Assembly (NCBI GenBank): GCA_900541055.1
Contig: UQHZ01000010.1
Coordinates: 1 to 64,000 of the forward strand
Origin: an uncultured Collinsella sp.
Lineage (GTDB): Bacteria; Actinomycetota; Coriobacteriia; Coriobacteriales; Coriobacteriaceae
Reading direction: 5' to 3'
Length of the DNA: 64,000 nucleotides
Shown here in pieces: positions 17,078 to 24,918 of the stretch (its first letter is position 1; the number at the start of each line of letters is the position of its first letter). The notes under the pieces were generated by a model, which saw nothing but the letters and a program-made list of their open reading frames with translations, was not told the origin of the DNA and did no database searches. The translations under genes and the position numbers were made by a program.

Positions 17078-19813
17078 ATGCAGCGCGACGCATCGGACAC
17101 TCGCGTCAATCCAGACCTCATCCTCAAGGCAATTGAGAAAGACGGGGTCGCCGATGACACTCGAACCAGCCGGGGACACCTCAAAATTTTCTTTGGCTAC
17201 GCTGCTGGCACAGGCAAAACCTATGCGATGCTTCAAGCCGCCCACGCCGCCAAGCGGCGAGGTGTCGACGTCGTCGCGGGATACATCGAGCCGCACGAAC
17301 GTCCGGCAACTGCCCATCTTGCACAAGGGCTTGAGAACGTGCCCTGTAAACTCATCGAGCACAACGGCATTGCGCTCAGCGAGTTCGATCTAGATGCGGC
17401 TATCGAACGCGCCCCTCAGCTCATCCTTGTCGACGAGCTCGCCCATACGAATGCGCCGGGGTCTCGCCACGACAAACGCTATCAAGACGTCGAGGAACTT
17501 CTACATGCGGGCATCGACGTCTATACGACCGTAAACGTTCAGCATATCGAGAGCCTAAACGACATGGTTGCATCCATCACCGGCGTTGTCGTGAGCGAAC
17601 GAATCCCCGACCGTATCTTCGATGATGCCGACCAGGTCGAGCTCGTCGACATAGAGCCCGAAGACCTACTTGAGCGCCTTCGCGCCGGCCTCGTCTACCG
17701 TCCCGCACAAGCCGACCGAGCGCAACAGCATTTTTTTACCGTCGAGAACCTCACCGCACTCCGAGAAATCGCGCTGCGCCGCTGCGCCGATCGCACCGGT
17801 CACCTCACAGACGCCGCACGCGTGCTGGGAAACCGTGACTACTACACCAGGGAGCGTATCTTAGTCTGTGTCTCCCCGGCGCCGACCAATCCCCGCATCG
17901 TCCGTGCCGCCGCACGCATGGCGAAAGCGTTTCGCAGCGAGCTCGTCGCCCTGTTCGTAGAGAGCCCGCGCACGCAAGCCATGAGCGATGATGAGCGCGC
18001 CAAGCTTGCAGCCAATATCGCCCTAGCCGAGCAGCTCGGAGCACATATGGAAACCGTCTATGGCGACGACATCGCGTTTCAGATCTCCGAGTTCGCGCGC
18101 CTGTCGGGTATTTCGAAGATCGTCATGGGGCGCACGGGCGAGCGCAGCAGCGTCCGTCAGGCCCTCTTCGGCCGCAAATCTCTCGTAGAACAGCTCATAA
18201 CATTCGCCCCGAACCTCGACATTTACATCATTCCAGACCAGTCGACTCCGCCCTCCCGACCCAAAGGACGCCGCCATGCGCTCGCCCTGCAGCCGCCCAG
18301 CAGCCGAAACGTGCTTCGCACGCTGGCTCTCTCTCTTGCCGCCACGGCGATCGGCACGGCTTTCCGCCATCTGGGATTTGCCGATTCCAGCATCATATCC
18401 CTCTATATCTTCACGGCCCTGCTGACCGCCGTCACCACGACGGGGCGTATCTGCACGATCGTATCGAGCGTGCTCTCTGTAGTGCTTTACAACTTCTGCT
18501 TCGTCACGCCTCTGTTTTCGCTCGCCAGCTACGACCGAAGCTATCTGGTCACGTTCGGCATCATGTTCGCCACCGCTATGGTCGCCGGCGAGTTAACTGC
18601 GCGCATCGCCGACAACGCCCGTACATCCGCCGAGAACGCATTCAAAACGCGCGTACTCCTCGAAACGAACCAGCTCTTGCAGCAAGCCCATAGCGCGGAG
18701 GAGTGCGCCCGCGTCGCCATGAACCAACTCGTCAAACTGCTAAAACTCGACGTGGTCTTCTACCCCGCCGAACACGGCACGCTCGGCAAGGCGCTCTATG
18801 AGTCCGCTGGCACCGAAAACCGATCCGCGTCGCTGCTCACCGACTACGAGCGCGCCGTTGCAACCTGGACCTACACCAACAACAAGCGCGCGGGCGCAAG
18901 CACGCGGACCCTGCCTGAGGCGCGCTGTCTCTACCTCGCGGTTCGCACCGGCGACAAGGTATTCGGTGTCATCGGCATCGCCCTGGAGGGGCGCAAGATC
19001 GAAGCCTTCGAGCATTCGATCGTCCTATCTATCGTAGGTGAATGCGCCCTGGCGCTCGAAAGCGACCGGGCGGCGCAAGAGCGCGAAGAGGCTGCGGTCT
19101 TGGCGAAAAACGAGCAGCTGCGCGCCAACCTTTTGCGCTCCATCGGCCACGATTTGAGGACACCCCTCACGGCTATATCCGGATCTGCGGCAATCCTTCG
19201 GAAGAGCGACGAGAAGCTCAGCCTCGAACAACGCTGCGATCTTGCCGATGCCATCTACGACGACTCCCTCTGGCTTATCGATACCGTGGAAAACCTCCTC
19301 GCCATCACACGCGTCGAGGACGGCACCATTCGCCTCAACTTCACATCCGAGCTCATCGACGAGGTCATCGAGGCCGCCCTCAGCCATGTCGCCCAAGCAT
19401 CGCATGGACGTGCCGTCACCATCGAGCACACTGACGACATCCTGCTGGTACACATCGACGTCCATCTCATCATGCAGGTGCTTACGAATCTCATCATGAA
19501 CGCCTTCAAATACACGCCCGAGGACTCGACCGTCACCATCAGCGCACGTCGCGAGGGTGCGTTCGTCGTGGTGGACGTCGCAGACGATGGACCGGGTGTG
19601 GCAGACTGCGACAAGCCTCATATCTTTGAGCGCTTCTTCACCTCAAGCAATACGCGGCCCGTGGATTCGCGTCGAAGCATCGGCCTTGGGCTGTCGCTCT
19701 GCCGCTCCATCGTGGAGGCGCATGGCGGCGTCATCGAAGTTCGCGACAACCACCCCCATGGGGCCGTCTTCCGTTTTACCCTGCCCGCCGAGGAGATCGA
19801 GATTCATGAATAA
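17078..19813 (+). CDS. kdpD: Sensor histidine kinase KdpD
   Basis: A 911-residue kinase with the full KdpD plan: N-terminal KdpD domain with Walker A GYAAGTGKT (40-48) and LILVDELAHTN; a universal-stress-protein-like domain around 245-370 with GRTGERSSVRQALFG, where c-di-AMP binds in some relatives; four membrane helices (about 400-500); a GAF-like region; phospho-acceptor H691 in SIGHDLRTPL; and an ATPase domain with NAFKYTPED and GLGLSLCRSIVEAHGG. It senses K+ limitation and phosphorylates KdpE. The ATG at 17078 follows AGAAAGG. It diverges from kdpFABC. Confidence 0.97.
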   Translation: MQRDASDTRVNPDLILKAIEKDGVADDTRTSRGHLKIFFGYAAGTGKTYAMLQAAHAAKRRGVDVVAGYIEPHERPATAHLAQGLENVPCKLIEHNGIALSEFDLDAAIERAPQLILVDELAHTNAPGSRHDKRYQDVEELLHAGIDVYTTVNVQHIESLNDMVASITGVVVSERIPDRIFDDADQVELVDIEPEDLLERLRAGLVYRPAQADRAQQHFFTVENLTALREIALRRCADRTGHLTDAARVLGNRDYYTRERILVCVSPAPTNPRIVRAAARMAKAFRSELVALFVESPRTQAMSDDERAKLAANIALAEQLGAHMETVYGDDIAFQISEFARLSGISKIVMGRTGERSSVRQALFGRKSLVEQLITFAPNLDIYIIPDQSTPPSRPKGRRHALALQPPSSRNVLRTLALSLAATAIGTAFRHLGFADSSIISLYIFTALLTAVTTTGRICTIVSSVLSVVLYNFCFVTPLFSLASYDRSYLVTFGIMFATAMVAGELTARIADNARTSAENAFKTRVLLETNQLLQQAHSAEECARVAMNQLVKLLKLDVVFYPAEHGTLGKALYESAGTENRSASLLTDYERAVATWTYTNNKRAGASTRTLPEARCLYLAVRTGDKVFGVIGIALEGRKIEAFEHSIVLSIVGECALALESDRAAQEREEAAVLAKNEQLRANLLRSIGHDLRTPLTAISGSAAILRKSDEKLSLEQRCDLADAIYDDSLWLIDTVENLLAITRVEDGTIRLNFTSELIDEVIEAALSHVAQASHGRAVTIEHTDDILLVHIDVHLIMQVLTNLIMNAFKYTPEDSTVTISARREGAFVVVDVADDGPGVADCDKPHIFERFFTSSNTRPVDSRRSIGLGLSLCRSIVEAHGGVIEVRDNHPHGAVFRFTLPAEEIEIHE

Positions 19814-20510
19814 TGCCGCTAAGCCACGCATCCTCCTGGTCGAAGATGACCCGACCGTTCAAAACCTCGTTTCGACCGCGCTTGACCTCCACGGCTATGT
19901 CGTGAGCAAGGTATGCAACGGCCAGGCCGCCATCATGGATGCGGTGTCGCACGGCCCCAGCCTCATCATGCTCGACCTCGGCCTTCCCGACATTGACGGT
20001 ATCGAGGTCATCACGAAGATCCGAAGCTGGTCGGCAGTCCCCATTATCGTCATTTCGGCGCGCACCGAAGATTCCGACAAGATTGCAGCACTTGACGCAG
20101 GGGCAGACGACTACCTCACCAAGCCCTTTTCTGTGGATGAGTTGCTCGCGTGCGTCCGTGCGAATTTGAGGCGCTCCTCGATGGCGTCGAGCGAGTCGAC
20201 AGAAGCGAGCACGTTTGACAACGGTCCGCTGCATATCGACTACGCCGCGGGATACGCGACGAAAGACGGACGCGAGCTCTCGCTCACCCCAACCGAGTAC
20301 AAATTGCTCGTCCTTCTGGCGAAAAACGTCGACAAGGTGCTCACCCACACCTTCATCACCCGCGAGATATGGGGCACGAGCTGGGACAGCGATCTGGCGA
20401 GCCTGCGCGTGTTCATGCGTACCCTGCGCAAGAAGATCGAGGCAGATCCCTCTCACCCCAAGATGATTCAGACGCACATGGGTGTCGGGTACCGCATGCA
20501 GCGTCTCTAG
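19806..20510 (+). CDS. kdpE: Response regulator KdpE
   Basis: A 234-residue OmpR-family regulator: receiver domain with acidic pair E13-D15 region, phospho-acceptor D57 (LIMLDLGLPD) and KPF; C-terminal winged helix with LSLTPTEYKLLVLLAKNVDKVLTH and HMGVGYRM. Its ATG lies inside the last codons of kdpD (8-bp overlap), so translation is coupled. Phospho-KdpE should activate kdpFABC across the divergent gap. The 65-bp repeat copy C begins 15 bp after its stop. Confidence 0.97.
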   Translation: MNNAAKPRILLVEDDPTVQNLVSTALDLHGYVVSKVCNGQAAIMDAVSHGPSLIMLDLGLPDIDGIEVITKIRSWSAVPIIVISARTEDSDKIAALDAGADDYLTKPFSVDELLACVRANLRRSSMASSESTEASTFDNGPLHIDYAAGYATKDGRELSLTPTEYKLLVLLAKNVDKVLTHTFITREIWGTSWDSDLASLRVFMRTLRKKIEADPSHPKMIQTHMGVGYRMQRL

Positions 20511-20525
20511 CCCACCCCACAAAAA

Positions 20526-20590
20526 GTTGCGGTGGAATACGGAGTAGACAAGGCCTTTGACAGCCAAAACAGTCCGTATTTCACCGCAAC
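20526..20590. repeat. 65-bp palindromic repeat, copy C
   Basis: The ends TTGCGGTGGAATACGGA and TCCGTATTTCACCGCAA pair over 17 bp with one G-T type mismatch. It fills the convergent gap between kdpE and the GltD-like gene, where it could end transcription from both sides. Copies B and C share flanking A runs and the following CTGATGG. Confidence 0.88.
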
Positions 20591-20606
20591 TGATGGATGG
20601 AATGTG

Positions 20607-21824
20607 TTAGAGGCCCAGGTAGCTGGTCATGCCTTCGACGGCGAGCTTGGCGCCTGCCACGGCATGAACCACCGTGAGCGGGCCGTTAACCACGTCGCCG
20701 GCGGCAAAGACGCCAGGCACCGTTGTCATGCCGTTCTCATCGACCGAAAGCAGGCCACGATGGTCGGTCTCCAGGCCGCCCGTCGTAAGCACAAGCTTGT
20801 CTTTGGGCACCTGCGAAGCCGCAATCACAACTGTGTCGGCAGACACATGGTCGAGCTCTTCCTCGTAGCCCACCACATTGTTGTCCTCGTCAAAGATAGC
20901 CGTCTCGAACACCGGACCGTTATCGTCGATGGCGCAGATCGCCTTGCCGCACACAATCTCGGCACCGTCAAGCTCGGTCAGCTCCACCTCATCATCGATG
21001 GCCGAGATATGGCGCGAGCGTGCATACACAGTGACCTTGCGAGCACCCGAACGCAGGGCTGTGCGGGCAACATCCATGGCAACATTGCCGGCACCGATGA
21101 CCGCCACGTTCTGCCCGATAGCCACGCTCGCGGGATCGACCAGGTAATCGATACCAAACAGCACGTTGCCGCGCGACTCGCCGGGAATGCCCAGTTTGCG
21201 GGCACGCCAGGTACCGGTACCAACAAAGACCGCATCGTAGCCGTCGCGCAGCAGGTCGTCGATATGCAGTGCGCCACCAATGGTGGTCGAGGGGCGCACG
21301 CGCACGCCAAGCGAGCACATCACGTGACGGTACTTTTGCACGAGCGCACGGGGCAGGCGGAACTCGGGGATACCGTATTCCAGCACACCGCCGATCTCGG
21401 GGCGCTGCTCAAATACCGTGACGGCACAGCCCAGCTGGGCCATCTTAATGGCCACGGTAATACCGGCGGGACCGGAACCGACCACAGCAACCTGTTTGCC
21501 GCACGACGGCGCGGGCGTCCACTCCTTACGATCCAAATACGCTGTCGAGATATAGTTCTCGATGCTCGAGAAATGCACGGGTGTACCCTTGCGGCCCTGG
21601 ATGCAAGCACCCTCGCACTGGCCCGAATGGTTGCACACCATAGAGCAGACCGCGCTCATGGGATTGTTCTGGAACAGCAGCTCGCCCGCCTCTTCTAGAC
21701 GGCGCTGTTTGAACAAGTCGATGACCTGCGGAATAGGTGTCTGAACCGGGCAGCCCTTAAGCTGACAGAATGCCCTTTTGCAACCCAGGCAACGATTCGC
21801 CTCTTCGACAATGTGGATAGCCAC
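20607..21824 (-). CDS. GltD-like NAD(P)-dependent oxidoreductase
   Basis: A 405-residue flavoprotein related to the glutamate synthase small subunit and the N-terminal part of dihydropyrimidine dehydrogenase. The N-terminus has cysteines for two 4Fe-4S clusters (CLGCKRAFCQLKGCPV; CSMVCNHSGQCEGAC), then FAD motif VVGSGPAGITVA and NAD(P) motif VIGAGNVAMDVART. I choose the GTG at 21824 because AAGGGGAG lies just upstream; the preceding ATG lacks one. No large GltB partner is present, so it probably passes electrons to another protein. It follows the isomerase by 103 bp on the same strand and may be read with the pectin genes. Confidence 0.85.
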   Translation of the reverse strand: MAIHIVEEANRCLGCKRAFCQLKGCPVQTPIPQVIDLFKQRRLEEAGELLFQNNPMSAVCSMVCNHSGQCEGACIQGRKGTPVHFSSIENYISTAYLDRKEWTPAPSCGKQVAVVGSGPAGITVAIKMAQLGCAVTVFEQRPEIGGVLEYGIPEFRLPRALVQKYRHVMCSLGVRVRPSTTIGGALHIDDLLRDGYDAVFVGTGTWRARKLGIPGESRGNVLFGIDYLVDPASVAIGQNVAVIGAGNVAMDVARTALRSGARKVTVYARSRHISAIDDEVELTELDGAEIVCGKAICAIDDNGPVFETAIFDEDNNVVGYEEELDHVSADTVVIAASQVPKDKLVLTTGGLETDHRGLLSVDENGMTTVPGVFAAGDVVNGPLTVVHAVAGAKLAVEGMTSYLGL

Positions 21825-21927
21825 GCAACTCCCCTTTTTAATGCAATCCAATGGGGCGACGATAAAGACCCTTCACCGCCGCCCCCATACAGGTAATCTC
21901 AATCTGCCGACACGGCAAAAGCCAATG

Positions 21928-22833
21928 CTATAACTCGCGATGCGAAGCCCCGCAGCGAGCGGACATGTGCTTGAGTGTCGCCAGGCAGTCAGCCGCCGTC
22001 GCCGGCACGCTGTTCTCGACCACGCAGGGAATCTCAGGGCAGGCGGCAGCCGCCCAGGCCACTACGGGCTCAAAGTCATAGCGGCCCGTCTCGCCCACGC
22101 CATGACACACCAGACGTGAACCCGTACCGTCGCACCAACCGGCTTCGTCCTCGTTATCAACGACCTCAAAATCCTTGGCGTGCAGCACGCGAATCTTACT
22201 GCCGCATAAATAGAGCATGCGCGCGGTGATTTCCTGCGCTTCGTCAACGACGCTGGGGTGCAGCAGCGACACTGGGTCATAGATCACGCCGAGCGACGGG
22301 CTCGAGACGCGCTCCAGCACCTCACGGCAGCGATCCGGAGTATTAACCGTCTCGTTCCAACCGGGCTCGATCAAAATTTGCCCGCCCACGGCCTCGGCCC
22401 GATCGCAGACGCGTGCAAGCCCGTCTGTAAACGCTTCGAGTGCCCCATCGGTCATGCGGTCGTCAGCAACGCGGTTCTGCGCATTGGGGCGACCGGTCTC
22501 GGTGCCAACCGGGCATCCGCCGAGCATCTGGGCAAAGTTCAGGCATGCCTCGTACTCGGCAATGTTATCCATGAGCTGTTGGCGATCGGGCGTCGCCAAA
22601 TTCTTATAGCAGCCGAGCACGGCGACCGAAACGCCCGCCTCGTCGAGCACCGCACGCAAATGGTCGGCAAGCTCGCGGGTCAGGCCGCCTCGATCGATCC
22701 CCATCGATGCGTAGAGCACCTTGCTCGGCAGCTGAATGCACGAAAAGCCCAGCTCTCCCGCCATGCGGATGCGTTCCTCGACGGTCCCCTGCGGAAGGTC
22801 GTGCAAACGTACACCCGGAGTAATAGCCCCCAC
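21928..22833 (-). CDS. Sugar phosphate isomerase/epimerase-like TIM barrel
   Basis: A 301-residue protein of the AP-endonuclease-2/xylose-isomerase-like TIM-barrel family, with metal-ligand type stretches LIEPGWNET, GVIYDPVSLLHP, VLHAKDFEVV and C-terminal IPCVVENSV. I choose the GTG at 22833, one base after the GH105 stop and after AAGGG; longer in-frame readings overlap GH105. The gene is translationally linked to GH105, so it likely acts on a sugar released from pectin side chains or on an uronate-derived ketose. The exact reaction is not identifiable. Confidence 0.8.
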   Translation of the reverse strand: MGAITPGVRLHDLPQGTVEERIRMAGELGFSCIQLPSKVLYASMGIDRGGLTRELADHLRAVLDEAGVSVAVLGCYKNLATPDRQQLMDNIAEYEACLNFAQMLGGCPVGTETGRPNAQNRVADDRMTDGALEAFTDGLARVCDRAEAVGGQILIEPGWNETVNTPDRCREVLERVSSPSLGVIYDPVSLLHPSVVDEAQEITARMLYLCGSKIRVLHAKDFEVVDNEDEAGWCDGTGSRLVCHGVGETGRYDFEPVVAWAAAACPEIPCVVENSVPATAADCLATLKHMSARCGASHREL

Positions 22834-22834
22834 G

Positions 22835-24073
22835 TTATTCACATCCCTTATGAGCGTTGATGCCCGGGGTGTATCCGCCAAACGGGTCCTCGATGGAGCA
22901 CACGCCCGAGGGGGCGAGCGGATCGCGCTTACCGGCCAGCTTGTCGTGATGCATGGTCTCGATATAGGCAAGCACCAGCGGCGCCACACCCTTTGCATCA
23001 TTTTTGACCACGGGCTCGCTCATGTAGTAATCAAACGTGCCCTCGCGGTGCGCGGTGTTTCCCAAGCCCGCAACCAGGCAGATGTTGTCGAGCGCCAGCT
23101 GCCCGTCATACTCGGACAGGCAGGTCTCACAGATGCCGTCGAAGGCGCGACGGCCGTACTGGTAGTAACGCTCGCCCAGCACGCCCAGACGCACGCCCTT
23201 CATGATGGCATTGGCAAAAATCGCGCTACCAGACTCCTCCAGGTAGTTGGGGGCGATATTGGGCAGGTTGATGACCTGATGCCACATGCCGGTCTTCTCG
23301 TCCTGATACGGCAGCATGGCGTCGATCAGGTCGTGGAACATCTTGCGAATCTCGTCCTTCTCGGCTGACATCGAAGGCGGCATGAGCTCCCAGGTATCGA
23401 TGAGTGCCATGGCAAACCAGCCCTCGGCGCGCAGCCAGAAGTTAGCCGAAAGGCCGGTGACCGGGTCGCACCAGAACTGTTTGCGGCTCGCGTCGTAAGC
23501 GTGATAGTACAGACCGTTGAGGGGGTTGCGCATCAGGTCATGCACAACCTGGAACATATGGAAGCTGTCCGAGCAGGCACGACGGTTGTGGAAGCTCAGC
23601 TCATACTGCATGTAGAACGGCTGCGCCATATACATGCCGTCGAGCCAGATCTGGTTGGGGTAGACGGCCTTGTGCCAAAACACGCCCTCTTTGGTACGCG
23701 GCTGGGTTTCGAGCTGACGATAGATGGTATCCATGGCGGCGCGATACTTGGGCTTGCCCACCAGGTCATAGAGCTTGTAGAGGGTCTTGCCCGCATTGAC
23801 GTTATCGAGGTTGTACTCCTGCGGGTTGTAATGCTTGATGGTGCCGTCGTCCTGGACAAAGAAATCGATATAGTCGTCGGCAAAGGTCAGGTAGCGCTGC
23901 TCACCCGTGATCTCGTACAGTTCGATGAGCGCCTTGATCATGCAGCCGTCGATATAGTTCCAGGTGTTCTCCTTGCCGGCGCGAATCTTTTCGATATTCC
24001 AAGCCGGCGCCTGCGGCGTAGAGGTTTCGATCAACTGCTCGATATAACGGTCCAGGATTTGATTGCAACCCAT
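22835..24073 (-). CDS. GH105 unsaturated rhamnogalacturonyl/uronyl hydrolase
   Basis: A 412-residue alpha6/alpha6-barrel glycosidase of family 88/105. Conserved stretches are NTWNYIDGCMIKALIELY, WLDGMYMAQPFYMQYE (with the catalytic-region aspartate), LRAEGWFAMALIDTWE and LEESGSAIFANAIMKG. These enzymes hydrate the double bond of unsaturated uronates at the non-reducing end left by pectate or rhamnogalacturonan lyases. The ATG at 24073 follows GAGGGG; the upstream ATG lacks a site. No signal peptide is seen, so it works on imported oligosaccharides. Two pectin-regulon operators lie upstream. Confidence 0.93.
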   Translation of the reverse strand: MGCNQILDRYIEQLIETSTPQAPAWNIEKIRAGKENTWNYIDGCMIKALIELYEITGEQRYLTFADDYIDFFVQDDGTIKHYNPQEYNLDNVNAGKTLYKLYDLVGKPKYRAAMDTIYRQLETQPRTKEGVFWHKAVYPNQIWLDGMYMAQPFYMQYELSFHNRRACSDSFHMFQVVHDLMRNPLNGLYYHAYDASRKQFWCDPVTGLSANFWLRAEGWFAMALIDTWELMPPSMSAEKDEIRKMFHDLIDAMLPYQDEKTGMWHQVINLPNIAPNYLEESGSAIFANAIMKGVRLGVLGERYYQYGRRAFDGICETCLSEYDGQLALDNICLVAGLGNTAHREGTFDYYMSEPVVKNDAKGVAPLVLAYIETMHHDKLAGKRDPLAPSGVCSIEDPFGGYTPGINAHKGCE

Positions 24074-24098
24074 TGCTGTCCCCTCTGACATAAACGAT

Positions 24099-24166
24099 AG
24101 GTGAACGTTACCCCTAGTGTAACGCGAACGAGGAATATAGGGTGAACGTTAACCCTATATTCCTCG
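24099..24166. promoter_or_regulatory. Two pectin-regulon operators, one inside a 38-bp palindrome
   Basis: AGGTGAACGTTACCCC lies at 24099-24114 and GGGTGAACGTTAACCC at 24140-24155, about 41 bp apart. The second sits at the centre of a longer palindrome whose arms CGAGGAATATAGGGT (24129-24143) and ACCCTATATTCCTCG (24152-24166) match perfectly. Both precede GH105 on the minus strand. Confidence 0.75.
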
Positions 24167-24180
24167 CGAACGGCAGGCTT

Positions 24181-24849
24181 TTAGCGGCAAACGGCGGTGA
24201 GACCCGCGGCGATGCGATGCGCCAGGCGCTCATAGCCGGCAGGACTGTAATGCAGACCGTCCGGCATATAGAGCTCGCGGTGCTCCGGCAAAAACGGGCT
24301 GATACCGCTTTGCGCATACAGGTCAATCACCGGCACGGAGTAGCGGTCGCAAACCTCGAGCATCGCTCGCACGTAGGCGACCTGCGTCAACCCCAGGTGG
24401 TTGAGCTCGTCGCTTGCCGGGATATCCTTCTCGTGCTTGCCGCTCGTCTTGCACGGCGTCATAAACACAAGCTTTGCCTGGGGCGAGCGCGCCGTGATGG
24501 TACGGATCAGGTAATCGAGGGCGCCATAGAACTCATGTACGTCCGTGCTGCCGAGCTCTCCAAGCGGCACGTTGCGGCTAAAGTCGTTGACGCCGCCAAA
24601 GACGATGTAGATATCGGCCGCATCGTCGATACCGTCAAGGCGCTCGACAAACGAATCGGTACGGTCGGCCTTGATGGCGATACGCGAACCCTTGATGCCA
24701 AAGTTCTCGACGACCGCGCCTCCCAGCAACGCGCCCAGATGCGAAGTCCAAGAGATGTCGTTGCCGCCTGCGCCGCATCCGTTATCGCCCCATGTGGTCG
24801 AATCGCCAAAGCAGCAAATGGTCGATTCACTCAAACTCTTCGTTTCCAT
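24181..24849 (-). CDS. SGNH/GDSL-type esterase
   Basis: A 222-residue SGNH hydrolase: block I CFGDSTTWGDN with the nucleophile serine, block III FGGVNDFSRN, and block V DGLHYSPAGYERLAHR with the catalytic Asp and His. The family includes rhamnogalacturonan acetylesterases, and the position between a pectin esterase and GH105 supports removal of acetyl groups from pectic oligosaccharides. The ATG at 24849 follows GAGGAG. No signal peptide is present. The substrate remains inferred. Confidence 0.85.
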   Translation of the reverse strand: METKSLSESTICCFGDSTTWGDNGCGAGGNDISWTSHLGALLGGAVVENFGIKGSRIAIKADRTDSFVERLDGIDDAADIYIVFGGVNDFSRNVPLGELGSTDVHEFYGALDYLIRTITARSPQAKLVFMTPCKTSGKHEKDIPASDELNHLGLTQVAYVRAMLEVCDRYSVPVIDLYAQSGISPFLPEHRELYMPDGLHYSPAGYERLAHRIAAGLTAVCR

Positions 24850-24918
24850 AATCTTCTCCTCATCCGCCCATCGGCGGTCATACAGGAACGTACCGTTTAT
24901 TCGCAGCATGCCGAGGGG

